Source: Myotis daubentonii
Taxonomy: Eukaryota > Chordata > Mammalia > Chiroptera > Vespertilionidae
NCBI RefSeq assembly: GCF_963259705.1
Contig: NC_081844.1
Span: 105,736,671 to 105,800,670, forward strand
Reading direction: 5' to 3'
DNA length: 64,000 nucleotides
The notes below the pieces were generated by a model, which saw only the letters and a program-made list of their open reading frames with translations, searched no databases and had not been told where the DNA came from. The position numbers and the translations under genes were made by a program. This document shows, piece after piece, positions 43,276 to 53,321 of this stretch (position 1 is its first letter; every line of letters begins with the position of its first letter).

Positions 43276-43790
43276 TGTGTCTCCAAGTGACAGGGCCAAG
43301 GGGGCCTTCGAAGCCCTCCAGGCTCCACTCTGCTCTAATTGGACGCCATCGTGGAACGAAGTCCAGTATTTAATTTGGCCTGCGCTTGACAGATCCTGTG
43401 CGCACGGCGAACAGCTCACTCAGGGCCCGGGATCCAGGGGGGATTCTTGGCCTGGGCTCAGGGCACACTGGTGCAGAGAACGTCGCCTTCAATTAAGGCT
43501 GATTGGCCCTGACAGTTGTCTGGGTGAAGTTTATAAGGTACATCTAATCTGGATGCATCTGGTCATAAAAATGCAAAACAAGCCATTCCCACCCAAGTTC
43601 TAACTCCAGATGTGGGCTGATTCTCGGTGATTGACACCATATTTTTTGCAGCTGTCCCACATTTCAAATCTCTTTCTATTTGAAATATATTCATCATAAT
43701 TATGGAATGCAATAAACAAACTTCAGCCTGATGACAAGCTTTAAATATAAGAATGCTTCGGCTTAAAATAAATGCCGCGATTTCTCAGCC
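43276..43790. promoter_or_regulatory. Candidate conserved non-coding element
   Basis: A long repeat-free, high-complexity block: GTCTCCAAGTGACAGGGCCA, CAATTAAGGCTGATTGGCCC, GTTTATAAGGTACATCTAAT, TTCATCATAATTATGGAATG, CTTCGGCTTAAAATAAATGC. The pattern of AT-rich phrases embedded in GC-rich DNA is that of developmental enhancers. This is an inference without alignment. Confidence 0.4.
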
Positions 43791-44079
43791 CGGGACGGAG
43801 ACGGCACCGCGAGAGTTCTCCAAGGGAGCCCTGACCCTGTCACCACGAACCAGACAGAGTTATTTTCTCGCAAGTATTGACTGATATTTGCAGGGGGAGG
43901 GGGTGGGGGCGGGGGAGAAAGAGAAAAAAGCTATTTATATCGGGCAGAAAAATGTGCACGAACCATCAGAAAGCCGCCCTGCAAGACAAAGAAAAATAAC
44001 TGGATCCGACCTCATCCGGGTGGAGGGCTTCCCGCTGTGCCCGTCTCGGCCCAGGCAGGGGAGAGCAGTGGTGAGCGCA
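43791..44079. other. Unassigned DNA
   Basis: A G-rich run at 43893-43915 is followed by AAAGAGAAAAAAGC. No gene. Confidence 0.25.
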
Positions 44080-44290
44080 CGGGCAGGGTCCCCGGTTTCA
44101 AGTCCCAGCTCCCACAGTCCACCTTCTGTTCCCTTCAAGCGCTACTCTGTCACCCAACCGCTCTGTGCCTCAGTTTCCCCGTCTATAAAATGCAAGGCGA
44201 TGATAGGACTTACTTTATAGCGCGACCGTGAGAGAGAAATGAGTGATGACAGTGCCCGGCGTGTAACCAGCGCTCAAGACATGTTTGCTA
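44080..44290 (+). mobile_element. MIR SINE fragment
   Basis: CCCCGGTTTCAAGTCCCAGC, GTGCCTCAGTTTCCCCGTCT, ATAAAATGCAAGGCGATGAT, GTGCCCGGCGTGTAACCAGC: nearly full-length sense MIR. Confidence 0.85.
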
Positions 44291-44319
44291 TGACCGTCGT
44301 CTGACCTCTCCCCACCGAC

Positions 44320-44425
44320 TCTCTCGGGGAGAAACGGAAGGTTTCGGGGTCAGGTGACCTGTTTGGGGTCACACACAGTACACGGCAGAGCTGGGATTCC
44401 AGCCCCGATCGCCTGACCTCACTAC
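44320..44425 (-). mobile_element. MIR SINE fragment
   Basis: GGTCACACACAGTACACGGC, then AGAGCTGGGATTCCAGCCCC, antisense MIR. Confidence 0.75.
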
Positions 44426-45300
44426 CCCGATGCCCGCGCGTGGTCAGTTTCGCTCACGTTAGCGTTTTGCGTGTCCATCCGACGCTTCTGAAAGGCTTAG
44501 GGTGGCCGGCCTCCCTCCCAGCGGCTGCCACGCACCCCGGTAGCGTCCTGTTAACCTGGACAGAGAGCACCCCACCGCTCCTGGGCCCTGGGCTCACCTT
44601 TTCTCTTTCGTGCTGTTGAAATGAGTCTCCGATGGAGACCGTTAAGTAAACAAGCGGGAAGGTTCCCTAGAGAGAGGCCGGCCTCGACCACGCTGCTGGA
44701 TGGCCACTTTGGACCTCAGCCGCGACCGCGCCGCCCCCACGAACGGCGCCGACCGCTTGGTTCCTCGCTGAAAACCAGAGCGCGCCGGAGTTCGCGTCAG
44801 CAGTCTGCTCCTCTTTAACATGAGGCCATAAGTCACACGCCTCCGAGGGCCCAAAACAGCGTCTGGCGCTAAACTTGTCTCCTGACTCCGATGATTGTCC
44901 TCCGATTAGGCTGATGAGAGGATCAGCAGAGCCAGGGCCTCCTGGGGCTGTGCCCACAGCCCCGGCCAAGATGGAGAGGACTCCGTGATTTTTGTTCCTG
45001 AGAGACGTGAAAGGCTGGTCGGTCCCCAGGCCCGCGGGCACACGTTCAATATCAAAACAGTGTGTGCGCCTCCCCCGGGAGACAGACAGACAGACAGACC
45101 CGGTCCTGGCCGGCCCCGTGCTCCCAGCGGGAATGGGAACCGCTGCTGGAGAAGGGGTTTCAGCCCCCCCAGGGCCCTCTGGGCGCCCTGCGGTGTCTCT
45201 GAGCCTCGCCTGGCCTGCGAGGCTCCTGCAGGGGGAGGTAGCGTGGAACAGTGGCAAGATGTGCCCTCGGCAGACAGACAGGCAGATCGAGATTGAAAGA
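44426..45300. other. Unassigned, locally CpG-rich DNA
   Basis: 44680-44800 has about a dozen CpGs (CCGCGACCGCGCCGCC, ACGGCGCCGACCGC) but is too short for a classical island. 44800-44960 looks conserved (CTTTAACATGAGGCCATAAG). The 246- and 201-codon frames on opposite strands overlap and lack domains. An ACAG run is at 45083-45098. Confidence 0.4.
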
Positions 45301-45465
45301 GGGGCTCCGCCAATCACAGACTGGGTGAACTGGGGAAAGGAGCCTGGCCGCCTCGGAGACTTGCCGGTGAAACGGAAACAATCATCTCCAACTTGCGGGG
45401 TTGTCATGAGATGGCACGGGGCACGGACTAGCCCGCAGTCAGCGCTCGCTAAGCAGAGGCGGGGG
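45301..45465 (+). mobile_element. MIR SINE fragment
   Basis: TGGGTGAACTGGGGAAAGGA, GGTTGTCATGAGATGGCACG, then GTCAGCGCTCGCTAAGCAG, sense MIR second half. Confidence 0.6.
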
Positions 45466-46264
45466 TTTCACTTGTGGGGTGAGGAAGCCACCTCACGTGC
45501 TGTCTGGGGCTGGCAAGCCTGTTTCTCCTTCAGTAGCCAATGGCAAGTAGACTGGACCTCTCATTGCCACACCAGTCAATTGGCGGTGCCTGCTTGAAGT
45601 GTGGTCATTGATTTGTGATGTCTGCCACGGACTGGGACGGGCAGTAACGGTCCAGGCATTGCTAGCTCCCTCCCACAGGGCACGTTCTGAAGGCAGGAAC
45701 TGGGCCTGAAAAAGAACCTCTTTTCGCGTGCATGCTACAAAGCCCTTTTTTGCATCTCTCCTCTCGTGGATCTCCCTAACAACCTCAGACATGGCACACT
45801 GTGACCCCACGTCGCCCGGTATTAAGCCCTGAGACAAGTATCATCATTTGATGGATGTGGAAACTAAGGCCAAAGGTCAGATGGATGAAGCAGGTAACTG
45901 ACAAAACAAGGCTGGACTTTTAAAGGGAGCTGCAGCGCCACTCCAGAAAACTGCTCTGCCGGCGTCTCTCCCTGGAATCTTGAAATGCTACCCTTCCGCT
46001 AACCGAGTCCCTTTACCTTCCCAAGGCTCAGTTTACCTGTCTGCAAAATGGACACAGGAACTACCCCTTTCTCCCAACATCAGCGGGCTGTGTGAAGGTG
46101 AGGGAACAGTGTGTGTGGTAAAAGGCTTGGATAAAACCCCCCTGCCTGCCATTCTTTGAGGGGGGAATAATTGGGGTGCCATGCTCCGTGCACTTGTCCA
46201 AGGGGGTCTTTGGGGCTTGCAAATTACTACAGATTTCCCTGGGCCGCTGTGTGGAGGGCGTTAG
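45466..46264. other. Unassigned DNA with MIR scraps
   Basis: 45835-45910 is an antisense MIR scrap (ACAAGTATCATCATTTGATG, GTGGAAACTAAGGCCAAAGG). 45985-46090 is a sense MIR scrap (CAAGGCTCAGTTTACCTGTC). No gene. Confidence 0.45.
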
Positions 46265-46410
46265 CACTTGGCGTTTCGAAGCTAGACTGGTTTTATGACC
46301 TTGGGCAGGTCACTTCTCCTCGCTGACCAGCAGGCTCCGCACCTGCAGGAGGGATGACGAACTTCCTGGCCGGGCTGCTGTGAGGGCCAGGGCCAAGGGG
46401 AAAGGCCCCT
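46265..46410 (+). mobile_element. MIR SINE fragment
   Basis: GGTTTTATGACCTTGGGCAG, GTCACTTCTCCTCGCTGACC, then GGGATGACGAACTTCCTGGC. Confidence 0.75.
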
Positions 46411-46519
46411 GGAGTGCAGGAGGCGCGCGCTGAAGGCAGGTCCTGCTCCTGAGGACCGGCTAGCGTAACCTCGCCAGGGCTTTAAGGTACAGAGTTTTCT
46501 TTTCTCCAAAGAAATGGCA

Positions 46520-46770
46520 ATACCGAAGTGTGTGTGTGTTGAGTGAGAGTGGGTGCATCTGTGTGTGTGAGTGTGTGAGTGGGTACGTGTGTGTATGTGT
46601 GAGGGTACATGTATGTGTGAGTGTGTGTGTGTGTGTGTATGTGTGCTTGTGTGTGAGTGAGTGTGTGAGTGGGTGCGTGTGTGTATGTGTGTGCATGAGT
46701 GTGTGAGTGGGTGCGTGTGTGTGGAGGAGGAGGAGGAGGAGTAAGAGGAGGAGGAGGAGGAGAGAGCCGC
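46520..46770 (+). repeat. GTGTGA-type low-complexity tract followed by (GGA)n
   Basis: GTGTGTGAGTGTGTGAGTGG-like words run to 46722, then GGA/GAG triplets to 46768. The purine-rich GGA part may form H-DNA or quadruplex. The ORF here is an artefact. Confidence 0.9.
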
Positions 46771-46829
46771 AGAGAGGTAAAGTAAGGGAGGGGAAGAAGC
46801 GGCGGAGCATTTTAGTGACTTGCAGACGA

Positions 46830-47040
46830 AAGCTCCTTCGAGCTGGGTGTGTTAGCCTTCTGACACCAGCTGAGCTGTGTTTGGAAAAATGCTTAAGCTG
46901 CCACAGGATGCCAAGTCATGCATATGTCAGAGAGAGTCTATTTGAGAAATTTGCATATCCCTCTCCCAAGAACAAGGCCTATTGGAACAAAGTGGTTGGT
47001 GCTTGGTGGCATCCTTTATTTGTTCATTTTGTGCAGAAAG
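46830..47040 (+). promoter_or_regulatory. Candidate enhancer with octamer and SOX-type sites
   Basis: Repeat-free AT-rich block. It holds a perfect POU octamer ATTTGCAT at 46949-46956 and AACAAAG (SOX/TCF-type) at 46986-46992, with GTCATGCATATGTCAG just upstream and CCTATTGGAA between. Function is inferred from motif grammar only. Confidence 0.4.
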
Positions 47041-47465
47041 AGGCACTGTGAGGGAGAGGGACTCGCAGAGAGAGGGGAGAGCAGGGGGAGGGGAAGGGGG
47101 TCAGGAGGGACAGACGGACAAAGGGAGGTGAGATCCCGCCCATCCCCTTTGATCTTGAACCTGCCTTGGTGGACGTCAGGTAGACATGCTCCGTTTTCAG
47201 ACCTTGAAGCTCCTCCCGGGGCCTGCCTGCCCCACCGGCTGCGTCTGCAGTGTTTAACGGGCCCAAGTGGAGCCAGATGGTGGACCCGAGCCAGCCTGCG
47301 TTTGACAACCAGATGCTGAGCTCGCACAAAGGGGACCCCGGCCTGGCTGCTGGCGGGGAGCTGAGCTGAGCTGAGCTGAGCTCTGCAGAGCACCAGTCCC
47401 CTCTCTGTGCTTGGACCCCCATTGTGAGCCCTGCCTCAGCATTGGCCCCAGGAGGGGCCCCAGAA
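47041..47465. other. Unassigned DNA with a short GAGCT array
   Basis: 47358-47383 contains five consecutive GAGCT units. The surrounding GC-rich DNA has no recognised feature. Confidence 0.45.
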
Positions 47466-47645
47466 GCTGGCTGGACTAGGGCTAGGGAATCAGATAGAAC
47501 TGGGTTTGAATCATGATCCACCCCTGACCAGGGGGCTCAGGGCATGTGGTTTTGAGCCTCAGTTTCCTCATCTGTGAAATGGGCCTACCAAAAAAATAAT
47601 AGCAGGTCTGGTAGATGGTTAGGGGATTAAAACAGACACCGTGTG
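47466..47645 (+). mobile_element. MIR SINE fragment
   Basis: AACTGGGTTTGAATCATGAT, GAGCCTCAGTTTCCTCATCT, GTGAAATGGGCCTACC, then ATAATAGCAGGTCTGG, sense. Confidence 0.8.
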
Positions 47646-48660
47646 AAGAATCTGTTCCAGAGAAGACCGGAGACTGTGGAGCAGGCTGAGCAGGCTGGGG
47701 GCAGCCTCAAAGGGTGACAGGCTGACCTTCAGGTTTCAGAGTTTTAATTCCCGCATTAAAGAACCCAGGCGGTGGCTCATAAAAAACCGTATTCCTGGTT
47801 TCTTGTGAAAGACGCTCGTACCAAAGGCTGGAAGTGAGCAGCCGGCCCCCTCTCGGCCTCCGACCCCGGCCCTGTCTGGGGAACCCCACCTCCCACAGCG
47901 CCTTCCCTCACTTGGTTTCTTCCTCACTGAGGGGCCAGACGGTTCTCCAGGCCCCTGTCATGGCTGTTTGCACCTCTGCCGAGGTTGACACGGCCTTTCA
48001 TGGAGAAAGAAAAGCAAAACTCGCTGAGGGCTGAGCTGTCATCTCATCCTCGGGACAGAGCGAGAGTCCCAGGGCCACCCCACCGGCCCCATCAACACGG
48101 GGGCTGGACGCGCAGAGACGACACTCGGATTGCCTGGGATCCCAGTGAGCAGCCGCTTCTTTTTGGAAAAATATGCTTCAATTTATCGTTTACACAACGT
48201 GGCTTTCAACCCCGCCATTGTTTGGGGCTTTCCAAGAATATTTTGAAGTATTTAGGCATAAAGTGGGTGCCTCCCCCACCCCAAAGGGAAGAATCCTGTA
48301 GCTTTTCATGGATTGGGGACCAGAGTGTATACACTCGGAAGGCTACAACAGACCGAAGAGGGAGAGGGGGCCTGGGCTGACGGAGGGAGACCGCTCCCGT
48401 GGGTTGTGCCTGGTGTCTGTCTGACCTGGCCTCTCCCTTGGAACGTATAGCCCAGCCTCGGAGGACAGGAGGCAAACAGGCGGTTCGGACTTTCCAAAGA
48501 GACCGGCACAAGGTACCGGGGAGCCACGAGGAAACGCCAGCTCAGCCTGGAGGAGAGCCCTTGGGCTCCCGGGGCAGGTCAAGCCCAAGATCTGCCCAGG
48601 ACAGCAAGCAGGAGTCGGCGTGTGCAGAGGTGGGGGAGGTCGAAGTCTGTTGGGGGCCTG
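47646..48660. other. Unassigned DNA with conserved-looking islands
   Basis: 48150-48280 (TTTTTGGAAAAATATGCTTC, CAATTTATCGTTTACACAAC, CCATTGTTTGGGGC) is AT-rich and complex, with a SOX-like CATTGTT. 47735-47825 is similar. No exon identified. The 204-codon minus frame (48343-48957) is Pro/Ser-rich noise. Confidence 0.35.
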
Positions 48661-49360
48661 GAAAGACTGTGGGTGCTGGAGCATAATGTGGCGGAGAGGT
48701 GAGGGAGGCATGAGGGGTGAGGTGCCTGGGAGCAGGGTCCCCTGGGGAAGGCCGGGTTGTGCGGAGCTGTGAGATCTCAGGGAGGTCGGAGAGGATCCTG
48801 CCGGCAGCGGGGAGCCACAGACAGGTTTCCAGCGCAGGGAGCGCTGAGCCGAGGACATGCTGTGACCTGGGAGGCTGTGCGGAGGTAGCTGGGAGGGGTG
48901 AGCCCGAGGGGAGGAAGACGCCGAGGACAGGGGTGGCGGTGGCGGCTGTGGGGACACAGAGGAGGCAGTGGGTTTGGGAAATCGATGTCACCGGAAAAGC
49001 CACTAAGACTTGGTGACAGCTGCCGTGTCCCAGGAGGACTGATTTGCATAAATGCTGGTTCTCTGCAAAGTTCCACCCGATGGATGGGTGGCTAATTGAA
49101 TTCATTCATCCCACAGCAAACAGTTATAGACGCGGGCTCCCCTGGGAGCCCCGAGCGGAGGTGCTGAGAGGAAGGACAGGGAGAGCAGGCTCCTGCCCAG
49201 GAAGTGGCGATCCACCAGGAAGTCTCAAGGAGCAGCAGGTGTGGTTTCCAGAACCCCTCCTTGGACGAGGGGCCACCCAATGAAGCTGTGGCTGCCTTGT
49301 GGGAAGGAAGCTGGGGGAAATACTCAGGCCTGTGTCCCCTCCTGCCCTTCAATCTCCTGC
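48661..49360. other. Unassigned DNA
   Basis: GC-rich and G-biased on plus. AGGACTGATTTGCATAAATG at 49034-49053 contains an ATTTGCAT octamer. No gene. Confidence 0.3.
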
Positions 49361-49361
49361 T

Positions 49362-49380
49362 ATCGCCCCCTGGTGACTGG
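49362..49380 (-). promoter_or_regulatory. Candidate CTCF site outside recognised repeats
   Basis: The minus strand reads CAGTCACCAGGGGGCGATA, close to the CTCF core (TCACCAGGGGGCGA against CCACCAGGGGGCGC). No transposon is recognised here, so this may be an older, conserved site. Binding is not shown. Confidence 0.45.
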
Positions 49381-50019
49381 ACCCAGCAGGGAGCCAGGGG
49401 CCAAGGGAACCACTGAGGCAGTCCATCGGGCAGCCTCCCAGGGCTCCAGGCAGGACGGAGAAGGGTGGGCAGCAAGTGGAGGGAGTCTGAGCAGCTGCTC
49501 AAGGTCACGCAGCTGTTGAGTGACAGCCATGGTCAGCATATCCTCCAGTCGCCATATTCTCTTGGGCAGAAATCGCCGTGGGAAGTGGGGGTGGCCCAGG
49601 GGAGACGGGCTGCGGGAAGACAGTCAGGCAAGAGCTCCCCACTGATGGAAACCCCCAAATGTGACCTGATGCCAAGGCTTTGGAGTCAGACAGGCCTGGT
49701 TTAAATCCTCCTTACTGCGCAGGTCAGTATGCCTCCCAGGTTTCTGCAAAGCTGGGGTGGGGTTCTCTCCAGGGGTGGTCAACGCGCCTCCAGGCCATTC
49801 CACTCGGTTGCTGGTTCAAAAGGCCAATTCTCAGGCCCCATCTCAGAAGATGAGAGCTCCCCTCTGCAGGTGGGACGCACCCCAATGTGTGAGAGACAGT
49901 CTCTCGGCTTCCTGTGAAAATCAAACATGCCACCAGCCGCAGGCCTGTCGCTGGCACACCATCATTTATGGAGCAGTCCCTCGGAGCCGCAGTACTGACC
50001 TGAGTCAGGTCATTGGATC
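49381..50019. other. Unassigned DNA with MIR and possible MER5-like scraps
   Basis: 49672-49725 (GGCTTTGGAGTCAGACAGGC, CTGGTTTAAATCCTCC) is a sense MIR start. 49800-49880 (GCCAATTCTCAGGCCCCATC) faintly resembles MER5A. No gene. Confidence 0.4.
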
Positions 50020-50110
50020 GTGGTGGCAACAGAGAGACAAGCTGGCTTTCATTCCCATTTTACAGAGAAGGAAACTGAGAACCAGAGAGAGCCAGATGCT
50101 TCTCTGAGTC
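50020..50110 (-). mobile_element. MIR SINE fragment
   Basis: CATTCCCATTTTACAGAGAA, then GGAAACTGAGAACCAGAG, antisense MIR core. Confidence 0.7.
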
Positions 50111-51229
50111 GGGAGGGACTCGATAGTAGCCAGCTCCCTTCCTCTCCCCCTCACGGGAGGAGGCAGAGCAGTATGGGCACAGGCCAGAGGGCCCCCTAGA
50201 CAACGTTCAAGGGCTGAAGGGGGGAGGCCATGGACTCAGGAATCTGCAGAGAAGGGGCCACCCAGGAGGCCCTGGCACGTTCATCTGAGCCTGAGCGCCC
50301 TCGGGAGAGCCCCACCTCCGCGGGCTGAGCTGTGAATCCTCAGGGGCGGCGTGAAACCAGCCAGGGTGTGTAACTCACAGCAAGGGACTGCAAGCCCCAA
50401 ACGGAGCTTTCCCCCCATTTTTTTTTTAATCAGGCGACGGGATCTGTCTACGGTGAGGGGTCCTAACACCCTGACTCCTTCTGAGAGGGGGGAGTGTGCT
50501 CTGTGAGACGAGGCATGGTTCTCTGGCATCTTTGTGTGGAGGTACCTGGAGAGGTATTTTTTAAAGCTAATAAATCATAAACCTTGTTTGAATCCCAATC
50601 CAGAACAGATGTAATGCATATGGTCAGTAGACTTGGAGTTGCAAATAAATATGTTTGGAAACCAAATATTTGAAAAGCAATTCTTCTTCTCCGTCTTCTC
50701 TTTTTTTAAGTGCCACTGCCAAGATCGGTTCAGGGATTTGGTTTCCCCCAAAGCTGTTGCCACAGCACTATGCTCCCTCAGCCAGAACGGAGATGAAATG
50801 CCTGAAATGCCCCGGGGCCAGGAGTGCACGGAGCTTCCAACTCGCATGCCGGTGCCGCAGGTTGATTGGTTGTGGCTGCCTGGAGCACACGCTCTCTCGG
50901 CGGGAACGAACGTCATGATCGATTAGCAATGTCTGCTCCAGGACCAGCAGTGGTAAGCAGAGGTAGGCATGCCACATAACTGCCACCCCTGTCCTGCTAA
51001 CTCTGCGCTACCTGCTTCTCTAACGGGACTGTGCTTTGTTTATGTTGGTTGTAGTGCAATTCAAGTTTAAGGGCACAAAAGAATCAGGGACACGAAGAGT
51101 TTCACCTGCTCGTTAACTGCGATGCCCAAGTAACATCGAAATAGTCCTCTTGCTAATTCAGCCCTCCCCCCACAATGGGAATCTGTAATCCTCTGAGCAG
51201 TCCCCGGACCCCGAGGGGCACTTTCACCA
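50111..51229. other. Unassigned DNA with a candidate conserved block
   Basis: 50545-50960 (AAAGCTAATAAATCATAAAC, GTTGCAAATAAATATGTTTG, GGAAACCAAATATTTG, CGGGAACGAACGTCATGATC) lacks repeat signatures and has AT-rich motif clusters. The two overlapping plus frames at 50633-50926 have no domain. Confidence 0.35.
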
Positions 51230-51400
51230 ACGGCAGTTCCTTTGTCTCTTCACCTGTGCACGTCACTATCGCCTGCTTCTCCCTGGCGTGTTAGCTCCAG
51301 GAGACTGGGACTTCGCTGCGTCACTGTTCCTCCATTCCAGCGAGAGGTGGTACACAGTAGGGACTTGATAAATCTCTGCTAAATGAAATTAATTTCTTCT
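51230..51400 (+). mobile_element. L2 LINE 3' end
   Basis: GTGTTAGCTCCAGGAGACTG, GGACTTCGCTGCGTCACTG, then CACAGTAGGGACTTGATAAA, TCTCTGCTAAATGAAA match the sense L2 terminus. Confidence 0.75.
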
Positions 51401-51655
51401 TTTTCTCCTTCCCTTGTTCAGGTGCTTATTTACGCCATCACTACTCTGGGCTCAGCCCAGGGCTCCGTCTGCAGATCAGATACAATCAGACAAACCAGAA
51501 CCCTCCAGCTGGTGGAGGGACACAGATGCATCATTTCACGATTCCAGACATGAAAAGGGTGATAATAGAAGGAGGTGCTGGGCAGAGGTGACTGACATCA
51601 CGGAGAGATGCTGGAGCCCTAGGAGACTTCATGGGGGCTTCTCGTTGACCTGGGG
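51401..51655. other. Unassigned DNA
   Basis: No feature recognised apart from a possible old L2-type text at 51535-51600. Confidence 0.25.
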
Positions 51656-51812
51656 CAGGGGTGGGGAACGCCTGGCCCGCGAAATCATTTGGTCTGGCCC
51701 TGCCAAGGCATTAGGGGTGAGTTAACTAAATGTTTGGCCAAATACAGCAGGCTAGTTTTTAAGTTGATAATTTTGTATGGCTCTTGGCAGAAAATAGGTT
51801 CCCCCTCCCCTG
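51656..51812. mobile_element. Short hAT element (CAGGGGTGGGGAAC family)
   Basis: The left end CAGGGGTGGGGAACG and right end GTTCCCCCTCCCCTG are inverted matches. The interior has AAATCATTTGGTCTGGCCCT, GCCAAGGCATTAGGGGTGAG and AAGTTGATAATTTTGTATGG. Flanks ACCTGGGG and ACTAGGGT agree at 5 of 8. It is a non-autonomous bat hAT by structure; the subfamily is not named. Confidence 0.8.
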
Positions 51813-52080
51813 ACTAGGGTTTTGCAGGATAAATAGAAGTTCTCCAAGCAAAGAGTTGGATGTGATATGCTTTTTGTGAGGGTATAACAGACTCCTGTCT
51901 GGTGTAAGAATGATAGTGTGATGCATAGGATATGAGTGAGAAGAGCAGTAAAACTGTCTGGGAGTCAGACGCATCTCCGTTCTGTCATGCTTCGACTGTG
52001 TGACCCTGGGCGAGTCGCCTAGCCTCTCTGAGCCTCCGTTTCTACCTGGCAGACTGTGAATCCAGAGGAAATGGAGGTGA
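51813..52080 (+). mobile_element. MIR SINE fragment and short unassigned DNA
   Basis: From about 51950: TGGGAGTCAGACGCATCTCC, GACTGTGTGACCCTGGGCGA, GCCTCTCTGAGCCTCCGTTT, sense MIR. 51813-51950 is unassigned. Confidence 0.7.
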
Positions 52081-52540
52081 GATGCTAGCAACGGCACCCA
52101 TACCTCATAGACCCTCGGGACATGACAGTTCCTCCTGTTAGCAAGCCAGGCAGGACCCCACTCTGACCCAGCCTGGGGCATGAACTGAAGCTTCCCCGGT
52201 GTGATTCAGAGAAAGGCAGATCTCTGGTCTCGTCCAGAAAGACATAGTTAAGGACATCCTGTAAGGGTCTCGTTAGCAGGGAAGCCTCATCCCAGTGGCT
52301 CTGTGGTGAGCTCTGTCTCACCTCCCCCTGCGCCCCCTCTCCCCCAGCACTGCCTTGGCTGCCTCCCTGACCCACCCAGGGGCACGTGCAGCCTGTTTTT
52401 ACAGCTTTTCACTGAGCCGAGCCTGAGAAAATGCCAGCTCCATCCATTTTCCTTCCTGTCCTTCAGACAAATGCGGCAAAAGCACCGGCTCAGCAGACTG
52501 CTTCAGGCTCGGCGACTCATCACCAAAAAGACCTGCTCTC
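52081..52540. other. Unassigned DNA
   Basis: No repeat or exon recognised. Confidence 0.25.
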
Positions 52541-52760
52541 TTCAAACGTAACGATAATAAAAAAAAGCAGAGAGAGACGGCTACCGTGGATAGCATGCTC
52601 GCTCCGGGCCAGCACTGGACACACATGATTTTATAGGCGTCTCACCAGGACCCTGCAAAGCTGCTACTGTTTTCTGGGATTTCTGATAGGAACCCTAGTT
52701 CGAGTTTACACAGCCAGGGGTGACAGGGCCAGACAGTAACCCAGATTTCCTGTCTCCCAA
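52541..52760 (-). mobile_element. MIR SINE fragment
   Basis: GCTCGCTCCGGGCCAGCACT, ACATGATTTTATAGGCGTCT, CACAGCCAGGGGTGACAGGG, then AGACAGTAACCCAGATTTCC, antisense. Confidence 0.7.
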
Positions 52761-52805
52761 ACTCACACCTCCTCCTCCCGTTTATCTGTTTGTTTTTCAT
52801 TTCTT

Positions 52806-52846
52806 TTTTAAAAATATATTTTGATTGATTTCAGAGAGGAAGGGAG

Positions 52847-52902
<56 letters not shown>

Positions 52903-53037
52903 CAATGATGAGAGAGAATCATTGATTGGTTGCCTCCTGCACGCCCCACACTGGGGATCGAGACTGCAACCAGGGCATGTGCTCTGACCGGGAATCAAAC
53001 TTTGACCTCCTGGTTCACTGAGCCATGCCGGCCGGGC
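52806..53037 (-). mobile_element. Ves-type SINE with an internal (GA)n run
   Basis: The minus-strand head is GCCCGGCCGGCATGGCTCAG. The plus-strand left side is TTAAAAATATATTTTGATTG. TGTTTTTCATTTCTT at 52791-52805 and 53038-53052 is an exact 15-bp target duplication. A GA run of about 48 bp (52850-52897) has expanded from the SINE's CT-rich body. Confidence 0.93.
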
Positions 53038-53091
53038 TGTTTTTCATTTCTTCACCAAATACTCTTTCTCCTCTCAAAAAGATTGGAGGCA

Positions 53092-53305
53092 CCGAAACCG
53101 GTTTGGCTCAGTGGATAGAGCGTCGGCCTGCGGACTGAAGGGTCCCAGGTTCGATTCCGGTCAAGGGCATGTACCTGGGTTGCGGGCACATCCCCAGTAG
53201 GGGGCGTGCAGGAGGCAGCTGATCGATGTTTCTCTCTCATCGATGTTTCTAACTCTCTATCCCTCACCCTTCCTCTCTGTAAAAAATCAATAAAATATAT
53301 TTTAA
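53092..53305 (+). mobile_element. Ves-type SINE, copy A4 (young-looking)
   Basis: Box A TGGCTCAGTGG at 53104-53114 and exact box B GGTTCGATTCC at 53148-53158. The tail is AATAAAATATATTTTAAAAA. AAAAAGATTGGAGGCA at 53076-53091 and 53306-53321 is an exact 16-bp duplication, showing a recent L1-mediated insertion. It keeps an intact CTCF-like core at 53194-53207. Confidence 0.95.
53194..53207 (+). promoter_or_regulatory. CTCF-like core inside a Ves SINE
   Basis: CCAGTAGGGGGCGT matches the core CCASYAGRKGGCRS at 13 of 14 positions (last base T). It lies in the SINE body downstream of the tRNA-like head. Binding is inferred from motif only. Confidence 0.45.
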
Positions 53306-53321
53306 AAAAAGATTGGAGGCA

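Noticed and set aside
44667..45597. 246-codon minus and 201-codon plus frames in CpG-rich DNA
   Set aside because: Mutually overlapping, no domain, and they end in a MIR. There is no splice-site pattern that would make an exon.
53104..53158. tRNA gene signature (box A and exact box B)
   Set aside because: It is the head of a Ves SINE with an A/T-rich tail and target duplications. It cannot fold as a full tRNA, and the same applies to all other SINE heads.
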